Below are positions 26,169 through 34,634 of a stretch of DNA of 64,000 nucleotides, piece by piece. The notes under the pieces are model-generated. The model was not told the origin of the DNA and ran no database searches. It saw only the letters and a list, made by a program, of their open reading frames with translations. The DNA is taken from NCBI GenBank assembly GCA_949297125.1, contig CASFRS010000008.1:1-64000 (forward strand). Reading direction: 5' to 3'. Source of the stretch: an uncultured Bacteroidales bacterium (GTDB taxonomy: Bacteria; Bacteroidota; Bacteroidia; Bacteroidales; G3-4614). The position numbers and the translations under genes are program-made. Position 1 is the first letter of the stretch. Every line of letters begins with the position of its first letter.

Positions 26169-27827
26169 ATGATGGGAATAACGGGGTACATATTGGCTTT
26201 ATTGCTTCTCATTGCGCATGTCGCGGAGGCTAAAGGCGGGCCCCGTATCGGCAAGACCTCCGTACGCGGCGTATGGCTTACAACCAATTACGGACTGGAC
26301 TGGCCGTCGCGGAGGGCAACGACGCCGGCGCAGGTCGAAGCGCAAAAGGCCGAATTGTGCCGGCTGCTCGATATGGCAGAAGCCATGAATCTGAATACTG
26401 TGTTTTTCCAGGCGCGTGTGCGGAGCGATGTCCTGTACGAATCGGAATATGAAGGGTACAGCAGCGTCCTTACCGGCGTGTACGGACGTAAGCCGCAATA
26501 CGACCCGTTGGCTTTTGCCGTTGAGGAGTGCCGCAGGCGCGGGCTTCAGTGCCATGCGTGGATAGTCTGCATGAACATAGGGAAGGAGTCCGAGATAAAG
26601 AAGCGCGGGAAGAACTCCCTTCCGGTAAAACATCCGGAAATATGCACGAGGTACAAGGGGGAGTGGTATCTAAATCCCGGTGTCCCCGCAACGGGCGATT
26701 ATCTTGCGGCAATAGCCGGGGAGATAGTCAGCCGGTATGACGTGGACGGAATACACCTCGATTATATCCGCTATCCCGACCGCGCGGCGGATTTCCCCGA
26801 CAAAAAGGAGTATTCCCGTTATGCCCCGTCCGGAATGAGCCTTAAGGAATGGCGGATAAACAACATAAATGCCATAGTCGGCAAAATATACGACAAGGTG
26901 AAGGCTTGCGACTCCACGGTAATGGTAAGCAGCGCGGTTCTCGGCAAGCGGGACAATCTGCCCGACTACCCGTCGTTCGGCTGGAGCGGAATAGAAGCGG
27001 CCTTTCAGGATGCAGCGGCATGGCTGGAAGCCGGGAAGATGGACTTCATAGCGCCGATGATTTACTATGCCGACGCATCGTTCTACCCGTTCCTGAAAGA
27101 CTGGATAGAAAACAGCGGAGGTTATCCGGTAGCAGCCGGGCTGGGGGCTTACAGGCTCTTTCCCGACGGAGGGGACTGGAGCCTGGACGACTTCATGCGC
27201 CAGATAAGCATAGGCCGGGAGTTCGGCGCTGCCGGTGAGGTCTATTACAGAATGAAGCAACTGTCGGAAAACGTGAAAGGCCTGGGGTTGGTGCTTGCCC
27301 CTGCGTTCAACACGGTACCGGCCCTCTTCCCACCGGTAAAGAACGCCCCGGGAGAACCCCTTCCCCCGCCTCGATGCCTGTCCGTTAAGCAGGGGGCGGT
27401 TGAAAAGGTAGTATCATGGCCGGGAGTAAAAGGCGCAAAATATTATACGCTGTATGCTTCCGATGTTTATCCGGTCGATACAGACGATGCAAGGAACATC
27501 CTTGTGCCTGCGACAACCGATACCATCTGTACGGTAAACGCCGCATATCAGTATTACGCCGTAACGGCAACCGACGGGTATTATCGCGAGAGCCCGGCAG
27601 TCAGCCGGCAGAAAGGTGCGCTCTGTTTCGGTGAAGGAGAGCGTGTACTCCTGCCGGCGGAAAGCGACGGAGAATGCAGGAGGATACAAATATCGGACAG
27701 CACCGGAGAGGTTGTCTACCGCGGCTTTTGCGATGAAGCAGCCATAAGGGCTCTCCGCCGGGGTGCATATGTAATGAAGATGACCTGCAAGGACAAAGTA
27801 GAATATTACTCATTAATAATAAACTGA
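26169..27827 (+). CDS. GHL10-type glycoside hydrolase-like protein (DUF187)
   Basis: The 552-residue protein has a signal peptide (to about AKGG) and a TIM-barrel domain of the GHL10/YddW-YngK family (about 25-385): RGVWLTTNYGLDWP, NLNTVFFQARVRSDVLY, GLQCHAWIVCMN, YDVDGIHLDYIRYP, with acidic residues at strand ends, and DFIAPMIYY. A fibronectin-like C-terminal region ends in a segment resembling a short secretion-type tail. Related proteins act on peptidoglycan or other glycans in the periplasm or at the surface, but few are characterised. manA starts 3 bases after its stop, so it heads a tight operon with manA and the decarboxylase. Confidence 0.85.
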   Translation: MMGITGYILALLLLIAHVAEAKGGPRIGKTSVRGVWLTTNYGLDWPSRRATTPAQVEAQKAELCRLLDMAEAMNLNTVFFQARVRSDVLYESEYEGYSSVLTGVYGRKPQYDPLAFAVEECRRRGLQCHAWIVCMNIGKESEIKKRGKNSLPVKHPEICTRYKGEWYLNPGVPATGDYLAAIAGEIVSRYDVDGIHLDYIRYPDRAADFPDKKEYSRYAPSGMSLKEWRINNINAIVGKIYDKVKACDSTVMVSSAVLGKRDNLPDYPSFGWSGIEAAFQDAAAWLEAGKMDFIAPMIYYADASFYPFLKDWIENSGGYPVAAGLGAYRLFPDGGDWSLDDFMRQISIGREFGAAGEVYYRMKQLSENVKGLGLVLAPAFNTVPALFPPVKNAPGEPLPPPRCLSVKQGAVEKVVSWPGVKGAKYYTLYASDVYPVDTDDARNILVPATTDTICTVNAAYQYYAVTATDGYYRESPAVSRQKGALCFGEGERVLLPAESDGECRRIQISDSTGEVVYRGFCDEAAIRALRRGAYVMKMTCKDKVEYYSLIIN

Positions 27828-27829
27828 AT

Positions 27830-28795
27830 ATGAAACCTCTAAAATTCGAGAACATCCTCAAGTCCATAATATGGGGCGGGGATCAGATTTGCAAGTTCAA
27901 GGACATAACTCCCCGTCTGGACGGAATAGGGGAGAGTTGGGAAATATCGCAGGTAGAAGGGAACGTGTCGGTTGTGGCCGACGGTGAATACAAGGGAAAG
28001 ACCCTTACCGAGGTAATGCAGAAGGAAGGCGCCGCGCTTATGGGGAAACATGTGTCGGAAAAGTACGGTGATACATTCCCGCTGCTGATAAAATTCATAG
28101 ATGCCCGCGATAACCTTTCCATTCAGGTACACCCCGATGACGAACTGGCAGCGGCCCGCCATAACTCGCTCGGAAAAACCGAAATGTGGTATGTCATATC
28201 CGCAACCGAGGGGGCCGGGCTATATTCGGGGTTCTCGCAGCAGATAACCCCCGAAGAGTATGTAAAGAGGGTCGGGAACAATACAATAACCGATGTATTG
28301 AGTTTCCACAAGGTAAAGAGCGGCGACGTGTTCTTCCTCCCGGCAGGACGTATCCATGCAATAGGAAAAGGGATATTCATAGCCGAAATACAGCAGAGTT
28401 CCAACATAACGTACCGCATATACGATTACAACCGTAAGGACAAGAACGGCAATACCCGCGAACTCCATACCGAGTTGGCTAAAGATGCAATAGACTACAA
28501 GCTCTACGACGATCTGCTGACAACCTATACGCCGGCATCCGATAAGGAAGTGAAACTTGCCGAGTGCAAATATTTCGTAACCAATCTGCTGGATGTTGCG
28601 AGCAGCGTGGAGTGCGAAGTGGCTTCCCGCGATTCGTTCGTAATATATATCTGTATGGGGGGAGAGGCCGCAGTAACCGATTCGGAAGGAAATGAAACGC
28701 CTATCAGGCAGGGCGAGACCATTCTTGTACCGGCGTCTACCCGTTCGGTAACCATAACGGGCAAGGCAAAACTCCTTGAATGTTATATTCCCTGA
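27830..28795 (+). CDS. manA: Mannose-6-phosphate isomerase, class I
   Basis: ManA interconverts mannose-6-P and fructose-6-P with a zinc ion, linking mannose use and GDP-mannose supply to glycolysis. The 321-residue protein has the cupin motifs LIKFIDARDNLSIQVHPDD (zinc-binding His of QVHPDD), KTEMWYVI, LPAGRIHAIGKG and YRIYDYNR. It is the short Bacteroidota/Firmicutes class-I form. It starts 3 bases after the GHL10 stop and sits just before the methylmalonyl-CoA decarboxylase gene. Confidence 0.95.
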   Translation: MKPLKFENILKSIIWGGDQICKFKDITPRLDGIGESWEISQVEGNVSVVADGEYKGKTLTEVMQKEGAALMGKHVSEKYGDTFPLLIKFIDARDNLSIQVHPDDELAAARHNSLGKTEMWYVISATEGAGLYSGFSQQITPEEYVKRVGNNTITDVLSFHKVKSGDVFFLPAGRIHAIGKGIFIAEIQQSSNITYRIYDYNRKDKNGNTRELHTELAKDAIDYKLYDDLLTTYTPASDKEVKLAECKYFVTNLLDVASSVECEVASRDSFVIYICMGGEAAVTDSEGNETPIRQGETILVPASTRSVTITGKAKLLECYIP

Positions 28796-28821
28796 AAAGC
28801 AGGCAATTCAGTATACCGGTT

Positions 28822-29625
28822 ATGATAAACGTTACGGCAGAAGACAAAATCTGTTTTATAGAGATGGCAAACCCCGAGCATTTGAATTGCTTGGGGCATG
28901 CCCTCTGTACGAAGATGACCGAGGCTATCAAGAAAGCCTACGACGAAGAGAACGTATGTATAGTGATAAAGGCCCGGTGCAGCAAGCGCGGGGTGTGGAG
29001 CGCAGGGCACGATATAAGGGAACTCCCTCTTGAAGGTGCCGATCCGCTCGGATACGACGTTCACCTTGAACGGCTGTTGCGCCTTATTCAGGATATACCC
29101 ATTCCCGTTGTGGCGTATGTCGAAGGGAGCGTATGGGGCGGTGCGTGCGACCTGTGCCTTTCGTGCGACATGATAGTCGCCGTCGACAGTGCGACCTTCG
29201 CCATAACCCCGGCCAAGATAGGAATCCCGTACAATTCATCGGGATTGATGCACTTCATCAACCAGCTCGGGATAAACAAGGCGCGCGAGATGTTCTTTAC
29301 CGCCAATGCGATAAAGGCGACAGACGCACTGAACGTAGGCCTGCTCAACCATATCGCCCCTGCTGAAGAACTCCCGGCTCTGCTGGAGGAGAAAATCCTC
29401 GCTCCGCTGCGCAGGAACTCCATAATTTCGGTTAGTGCCATGAAAAGGCAGTTCAGGGTATTGAGCAAAGCCGCGTCAAGCATTTCGGCCGAAGATTTCG
29501 AGCGCATAAACGCATGGCGCGAACGGGTATACCGCAGCAGCGATTACAGCGAAGGGATAAATGCCTTTATCGAGAAGCGGGAACCCCAATACAAAGGAAA
29601 AGCCAAAGACTTGGACTTGATGTAG
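28822..29625 (+). CDS. Methylmalonyl-CoA decarboxylase (enoyl-CoA hydratase family)
   Basis: The 267-residue crotonase-fold enzyme probably decarboxylates methylmalonyl-CoA to propionyl-CoA, as E. coli ScpB does. It has INVTAEDKICFIEMANPE..LNCLG, WSAGHDIRELP (oxyanion hole), VEGSVWGGACDLCLSCDMIVA, and a PAKIGIPYNSSG loop; the SAGHDI and VWGGA..L loops fit the ScpB subgroup. I start at 28822 (MINVTAEDK), the family-like start; a start at 28780 would overlap manA by 16 bases. It is third in a tight operon. Propionate formation is typical of this lineage and gives it a plausible metabolic place, although the mutase and epimerase are not in the window. Confidence 0.85.
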   Translation: MINVTAEDKICFIEMANPEHLNCLGHALCTKMTEAIKKAYDEENVCIVIKARCSKRGVWSAGHDIRELPLEGADPLGYDVHLERLLRLIQDIPIPVVAYVEGSVWGGACDLCLSCDMIVAVDSATFAITPAKIGIPYNSSGLMHFINQLGINKAREMFFTANAIKATDALNVGLLNHIAPAEELPALLEEKILAPLRRNSIISVSAMKRQFRVLSKAASSISAEDFERINAWRERVYRSSDYSEGINAFIEKREPQYKGKAKDLDLM

Positions 29626-29740
29626 GATTCAAACAGCGTCCGATAGGAATACCGGTCGTCTCCTGAGATTCCATATCCAAAACTTTTCGGAGATATACAG
29701 TTGCCTGAATAAAAAAGTTTGCAGTGAAATAATTATAATT

Positions 29741-30577
29741 ATGAATATCGTCAGAACAATATATTTCGCAATGACACCCAGATTGCGCTTTTTGGCGCGG
29801 AGAATATACTATTTTCCGTATGACATATATATGAAACTGGTTAAGCGCCGGGATGACATGATACCACCCAAGGGCATGATATTTATCGGTTCGGGCGATT
29901 TCAGGCAACAGGGTGAAAGACTTAAAAATTTAGTAATAGAACATACAGGCCTGAAGCCTGAAGGCAAGATATTGGACGTAGGCTGCGGAATAGGACGTTT
30001 GGCGATACCGCTCACAAGATACTTGTCGCCGGAAGGGAAATATGAAGGGTTCGACATAGTGGAAATGGGAATAAGGTGGTGTAACAGGAATATCGCACCC
30101 AAATATCCCAATTTCCATTTCCTGTATGTAGACTTAAAAAACGATTTATATAATCTCAGTACCGAAAACGAAGCAAAAAGTTTTCAGTTCCCGTATCCAC
30201 GCAACAGTTTCGACAGTGTTGTCCTTACGTCGGTATTTACACACATGATGCCCGATGATGTAAAGCACTATTTAGAGCAAATTTCTCAAGTATTGAAAGA
30301 CGGAGGGCGATGCATGGCTACATTTTTCATTATAGACGAAGATGTCAGGAAGGCAATGGACGACAAGCGGACTACGTTTGAATTCAACCATGCATATAAC
30401 GGTTATTATCTGATGTCGGCAAACGTAAAAGAGGCGAATGTGGCATACGAAGAAAACTATCTTTATGACATGATAAGCCAAAGCGGGATGCAAGTCATCC
30501 TGAAGTCGAGAGGGGGATGGTCGAAAGGCTGCGAGCCGTTGGACTTTCAGGATTTGCTGATTCTGGCAAAAAAATAG
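29741..30577 (+). CDS. Class I SAM-dependent methyltransferase
   Basis: The 278-residue protein has the SAM-binding motif ILDVGCGIGRLAIPL (about 77-91), an acidic second-strand end (YEGFDIVEMGI), and the later NSFDSVVLTSVFTHM and QVLKDGGRCMATFF strands of a class I methyltransferase. The N-terminus (RIYYFPYDIYMKLVKRRDDMIPP) is basic and of no known motif. The substrate is unknown. The gene looks more A/T-rich than its neighbours and stands alone before a 410-base gene-free stretch, which hints at horizontal acquisition but does not prove it. Confidence 0.85.
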   Translation: MNIVRTIYFAMTPRLRFLARRIYYFPYDIYMKLVKRRDDMIPPKGMIFIGSGDFRQQGERLKNLVIEHTGLKPEGKILDVGCGIGRLAIPLTRYLSPEGKYEGFDIVEMGIRWCNRNIAPKYPNFHFLYVDLKNDLYNLSTENEAKSFQFPYPRNSFDSVVLTSVFTHMMPDDVKHYLEQISQVLKDGGRCMATFFIIDEDVRKAMDDKRTTFEFNHAYNGYYLMSANVKEANVAYEENYLYDMISQSGMQVILKSRGGWSKGCEPLDFQDLLILAKK

Positions 30578-30987
30578 AATTCCCTTCCAAAAAAGCATAC
30601 AGAAAAAACCGCGTCTGAAATTACACGTGCAATACCTGGACGGGTTATTCAATTCCGATTGTTTATGTAATTACCCGGAAGAGATTATTAAGTAGGGTCT
30701 GAAATACAAATTAAGGCAATTCCAAGTCGGGTCGCATAAAAAACAGTATAGATAAACATGCCGATATAGATACCTGCTACGGGTATTTATGCATATTCTG
30801 CAACTTCATTGTCCCTCTCCGATTTTGAGGCCTTGCCTTTATTGTCTTTGCTGCAAGGCAGCGAAGATAAGCTGTACTCGGCATAACCAACCCCTACGTG
30901 TTTGTTTCTGCCCTCGTTTGCATTATCTTTGTCCGCTGTTTTGCAAAACAGAATTAACCGAATTATTAATCAAAAACAGACAAGAAG
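30578..30987 (+). other. AT-rich gap with TonB-receptor promoter
   Basis: This stretch of about 400 bases holds no convincing gene, transposase remnant or known riboswitch. Near its end lie -33 TTTG (30901-30904) and -7 TATCTTTG (30924-30931) with 19 bp between, a full promoter match for the TonB receptor at 30988. A GGCAGCG-type local hairpin (CTGCAAGGCAG) lies near 30852. No B12-box sequence was seen. Confidence 0.7.
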
Positions 30988-32988
30988 ATGACAAAGAGAA
31001 TCAGAAAGGCCGAGCCTTTCGCTTTCAGTCATTGGTCGCGGGCAGGCTATGCATCGTTCGCTTCCCTTGGAAAGGAAGTTAAGATATGCGTACTCTCCGT
31101 AACCATGAGCATCGTCTTGCCTGCAACCGAGGTTAAGGGACAGGAAGCCTCCCGCGACACCGACGGCGCAATAAAAATAGGCGAAGTCGACATAGTCGGG
31201 GATGCGATAGCTCCGGTCCCTTCAATCCTTACCCCTGTAAAGCTGTTCACACGAACGGACGAAACATCGTCTCCTCTGCAGACGATAGAGGCTGCACTCT
31301 CAGTTTCGCCGTCGGTGGACGTCCGCCAACGCGGCGGCAAAGGGGTGCAGGCAGACATTCAAGTAAGAGGAGCATCGTTCGACCAGACGATGATTATGCT
31401 GAACGGCATAAACTTCACCGATGTCCGTACAGGACACCAGACACATTCCCTTCCGATCGACCTCGATTGCGTATCTTCCATTTCGCTAATTGAAGGGATA
31501 ACGGCAACGGGCGCATTTTCGGGCGCGGTAAACATCGTTACCGCGCCGGCCATGCCGGAGTATATCAGTGCGCGGTTAGAAGCCGGGGCGTACGGTTACA
31601 TGTATGCCAATCTGTCCGGAGCAGTAAAAAAAAGCGGCTTTACCCTGTTCGGGGCCTCTTCATTCCGCAAATCGGACGGATATGCCGAGAATACCGGTTT
31701 TGTCAACTACAATGCTTTTGTCCGCGGCACATACCATTCGCGCAAATGCGGGGTATTTGACATGCAGATCGGATATCAGAACCGCACGTTCGGGGCCAAC
31801 GGCTTTTACTCGCTTGCATACCCCGACCAGTACGAGCATACATCCACCATAATATCATCGTTAAGGTGGTGTGCAACACTGCATGATAACCTTTCGGCAA
31901 GCATTTCGGCTGCGTACCGTAAAAATTACGACCGCTTTGAACTGATACGGGACGACCCGTCGGAAGTTCCGTTCAACTACCACAATACCGATAATTTTTC
32001 GGCCGAAATATGGCTCTCCTGTCTTTCCGTTGCAGGGAAAAGCACCATAGGGGGGAATTTCGGCTACAACCACATATTCTCCACCGTACTCGGAGAACCC
32101 CTTGGCCGGCCGCACCGCGGTGTGTGCGGCAATCGCGGCGTGGAGTATGAAAAAGGGGGGATGCGTACCGTGGGCGATATATGGCTTCGGCATTCCAAAA
32201 CGTCGGGAAAATTCAGGATAGGAGGTTCGGCGGGAGTCTCGCTCTCCTCCTACGGGGCGGATGCCATATGCAGTGCGGAGGTTGCTTATGCTCCGTTGGA
32301 GGCGCTGTCGTTGGCCGCATCGTTCAGCAGAAGCAACCGCCTACCCACATTCACCGATTTGTATTATACCGCAAAAGGGTATGTAGCAAACCCCGATTTG
32401 AAACCGGAGGATGCCATGACATACCGTTTTTCAATGACCTTCCGGCAAGGCAGTTTCTCTGTTACCGCGTCTCCGTATTACAGGCAGGGCAGGAATATAA
32501 TAGACTGGGTGAAGACATCGGCCGAAGCCGACTGGCGTTCCATGCAGATAACATCCCTCAATACTGCCGGGGTAGAGGCATCGGCTGGATATGCGTCGGA
32601 AAGCGGCGTATTGCGCGAGGCGGAACTGTCGTATTCATACATCACGACCGACAAGGGCGATAACGGGTATATATCGAAGTATGCGCTCGATTATTTGAAA
32701 CACAAGGGGGTGGCGCGCATTACCGTATCGCCGGGAGGCGGATTCTCGATATCGGCGACAGCTTCCGTAAACAAACGCAACGGGAACTATGCGGCAGCCG
32801 ACAAGACGGTAAAGGAGTACGACTTATATGCGCTGCTCGACTTGCGCTTTTCATGGAGCAGGAAAGCCGTCAGTATGTATATAGATGCGGAAAACGTAAC
32901 CAATACGCTTTATTTCTGTTATGGAGGGTTGAAAATGCCCGGGGTGTGGGTGTCGGGAGGTATAAAGTATACTCTTTCCCGAAAATAG
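30988..32988 (+). CDS. TonB-dependent outer-membrane receptor (BtuB-like)
   Basis: The 666-residue receptor has a long, basic N-terminal signal with HWSRAGYASFASLGKEVK before the hydrophobic core. The plug domain (about 65-200) contains TIEAALSVSPSVDVRQRGG, DIQVRGASFDQTMIMLNGI and ISLIEGITATGAFSGAVNIV. A 22-strand-type barrel follows, with FSRSNRLPTFTDLYYT and a last ENVTN..Y segment. It imports a bulky ligand across the outer membrane. The short plug, small size and long leader resemble cobalamin-type receptors of this phylum, but the ligand is not proven and no SusD partner or ABC genes adjoin it. Confidence 0.88.
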   Translation: MTKRIRKAEPFAFSHWSRAGYASFASLGKEVKICVLSVTMSIVLPATEVKGQEASRDTDGAIKIGEVDIVGDAIAPVPSILTPVKLFTRTDETSSPLQTIEAALSVSPSVDVRQRGGKGVQADIQVRGASFDQTMIMLNGINFTDVRTGHQTHSLPIDLDCVSSISLIEGITATGAFSGAVNIVTAPAMPEYISARLEAGAYGYMYANLSGAVKKSGFTLFGASSFRKSDGYAENTGFVNYNAFVRGTYHSRKCGVFDMQIGYQNRTFGANGFYSLAYPDQYEHTSTIISSLRWCATLHDNLSASISAAYRKNYDRFELIRDDPSEVPFNYHNTDNFSAEIWLSCLSVAGKSTIGGNFGYNHIFSTVLGEPLGRPHRGVCGNRGVEYEKGGMRTVGDIWLRHSKTSGKFRIGGSAGVSLSSYGADAICSAEVAYAPLEALSLAASFSRSNRLPTFTDLYYTAKGYVANPDLKPEDAMTYRFSMTFRQGSFSVTASPYYRQGRNIIDWVKTSAEADWRSMQITSLNTAGVEASAGYASESGVLREAELSYSYITTDKGDNGYISKYALDYLKHKGVARITVSPGGGFSISATASVNKRNGNYAAADKTVKEYDLYALLDLRFSWSRKAVSMYIDAENVTNTLYFCYGGLKMPGVWVSGGIKYTLSRK

Positions 32989-33042
32989 GAGACCCTTCCG
33001 GAAGCATGTTTGCCGACATGGAAGGGAATTCGTAGCATGTTG

Positions 33043-33099
33043 CGGGCGGGCGAGCCCTGAGTATAAAGCGGAGCTCCGCTTGAAGGGTGAGCCCGCCCG
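33043..33099. repeat. 57-bp imperfect palindrome with nested hairpin
   Basis: CGGGCGGGC and GCCCGCCCG (9 pairs) enclose a symmetric GAG/TGA internal loop, a CCCT/AGGG stem, and at the tip a perfect 16-base palindrome AAGCGGAGCTCCGCTT (33066-33081). It lies 55 bases after the TonB receptor stop, with no T-run. It could be a rho-independent end structure without U-tract, an RNA-protecting hairpin, or a small mobile repeat. Confidence 0.7.
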
Positions 33100-33300
33100 A
33101 ACATTTACGCCTTTGCGGCTGACGGACAAGAACCCCGGTCTCCGGTACGGATGACCCCGCAAAGGAAATATATGGTAAAATATGCCTGTGTCGCGGCTTT
33201 TGCAATATAAACGCACGGGCGTGCGCAAATGTTCCGTACCGGTGTAAAATTTATCTGCATTATAAGTGGGTTCAGCTGTCAGCGGCAATAAAATTATGAT
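33100..33300. other. Intergenic stretch before the EFR1-type gene
   Basis: No gene is seen between the palindrome and the next promoter. A 9-bp inverted repeat, CCTTTGCGG (33110-33118) and CCGCAAAGG (33157-33165), is 38 bases apart and may be chance. The whole gap from the TonB stop to the next ATG is about 360 bases. Confidence 0.5.
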
Positions 33301-33308
33301 TACCTTTG
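33301..33308 (+). promoter_or_regulatory. -7 box for the EFR1-type gene
   Basis: TACCTTTG followed by CAC is a perfect -7 box, 41 bases before the ATG at 33350. Confidence 0.65.
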
Positions 33309-33349
33309 CACCCTCATATCCGCTGTATTGATAATAAACGCCATAGCCG

Positions 33350-34129
33350 ATGACTGTCAGCCTTATTTATTTCAGTGCCACCGGGACAACGAAAAAAATT
33401 GTGGAAGCCGTATCGGAAGGGGTTGCAGTTGACAATGCCCCTGTATCCTTCGACATAACGTCCCGTGCCGACATTCCCGCAACGGAGTTCGGGGAAAACG
33501 ATATGGTAATATTCGGTGTTCCGGTCTACGCCGGACGCGTACCGGCGATAGCCGCCGGCCGACTTGTGCATTTCAGGGGGAACAATACGCCGGCCATAAT
33601 TGTTACGACATACGGAAACAGGGAGTTCGACGATGCTTTGGTAGAGCTTTGCGACCTTGTAACGGCGGGCGGATTCGATGTTATATCGGGCGGGGCGTTC
33701 ATAGCACGCCATTCCATATTCCCCGATGTGGCGGCGGCCCGGCCCGACGCCGATGATTTGAAAACTGCAACGGAACTCGGCCGGAAGAGTGCGGCTATTG
33801 TTTCGTCTTCGGCAAGAATCCTTGCAAAACTCCCCACGATAAAGGGCAACCGCCCGTACCGTGAGCCCGGAAAGGCGATGTTCCACCCTAAGGCCGGGCG
33901 CAAATGCAACGGTTGCGGAATATGTGCCGAAATGTGCCCTGTCGGGGCGATTGACAAGGCGGATATCAAGAAATGCGACACGGCACTCTGTATATCGTGT
34001 GCCAGATGCATATACGTCTGTCCGCGCAAGGCCAGGAATTTCGGAGGGTTGACTTATCGTCTGGCCGGGCATAAATTTGCGGGACTCTATTCCGCACCCA
34101 AATACCCGTATGTTTTTTACAGGGAATAA
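33350..34129 (+). CDS. EFR1-family flavodoxin-ferredoxin protein
   Basis: The 259-residue cytoplasmic redox protein has a flavodoxin-like N-terminal half (LIYFSATGTTKKIVEAV phosphate loop; GVPVYAGRVP; IIVTTYGNREFDDAL). The C-terminal dicluster ferredoxin has Cys186/189/192/196 (CNGCGICAEMCP) and Cys214/217/220/224 (CISCARCIYVCP), enough for two [4Fe-4S] clusters. This is the EFR1-type (flavodoxin fused to ferredoxin) family, abundant in anaerobes. It presumably shuttles electrons, but partners are unknown. It has its own -7 box. Confidence 0.92.
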   Translation: MTVSLIYFSATGTTKKIVEAVSEGVAVDNAPVSFDITSRADIPATEFGENDMVIFGVPVYAGRVPAIAAGRLVHFRGNNTPAIIVTTYGNREFDDALVELCDLVTAGGFDVISGGAFIARHSIFPDVAAARPDADDLKTATELGRKSAAIVSSSARILAKLPTIKGNRPYREPGKAMFHPKAGRKCNGCGICAEMCPVGAIDKADIKKCDTALCISCARCIYVCPRKARNFGGLTYRLAGHKFAGLYSAPKYPYVFYRE

Positions 34130-34183
34130 ACGGCGGTTGGAAATCCGGATACTCCGGATGCAGCTTGATTTCGCCGTAAGAAA

Positions 34184-34516
34184 ATGACAAAGGACAATTG
34201 TGATATGGACTGTATAAATATGGACGGCCTTCTGATAGGCATATCTACATTTCTGATAATAGGGTTGTTCCACCCGGTTGTAATAAAAGCCGAATATTAT
34301 TGGGGCACGCGTTGCTGGTGGCTCTTCCTGCTGTTGGGAACAGCCGGCATAATCTGTTCGCTGCTTGTTGAAAGCATAACGCTGTCCGCCTTGCTCGGCG
34401 TATTCTCTTTCTCATCGTTCTGGTCCATAAAGGAACTGTTTGAACAGGAGAAACGCGTAAAGAAAGGGTGGTTTCCGGAGAACCCTGCAAGGAAGAAACC
34501 GGAAAGCGGTCAATGA
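34184..34516 (+). CDS. DUF4491-family small membrane protein
   Basis: The 110-residue protein has three hydrophobic segments and the family core LLIGISTFLIIGLFHPVVIKAEYYWGTRCWWLF, which I recognise as DUF4491. It is predicted to be an inner-membrane protein of unknown function. The usual family start is close to Met at 34220 (MDGLLIGIS), so the first 12 residues may not be translated; I keep the first ATG. It lies between the redox gene and the MATE pump on the same strand. Confidence 0.8.
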   Translation: MTKDNCDMDCINMDGLLIGISTFLIIGLFHPVVIKAEYYWGTRCWWLFLLLGTAGIICSLLVESITLSALLGVFSFSSFWSIKELFEQEKRVKKGWFPENPARKKPESGQ

Positions 34517-34634
34517 CCCGGCAGGCATTATCCGCAAATATGCCCCGGACTATGCCCTCAGCCCCGTATAGGGGTTGTCGGCCTATACCGTATCAGGCAT
34601 TTGCCAAAGTTGGAAAAAGAAAGAGGTGTGAAGG

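Noticed and set aside
30578..30987. Possible cobalamin riboswitch before the BtuB-like receptor
   Set aside because: No B12-box or G/C-rich core was found; only a standard promoter and A/T-rich sequence.
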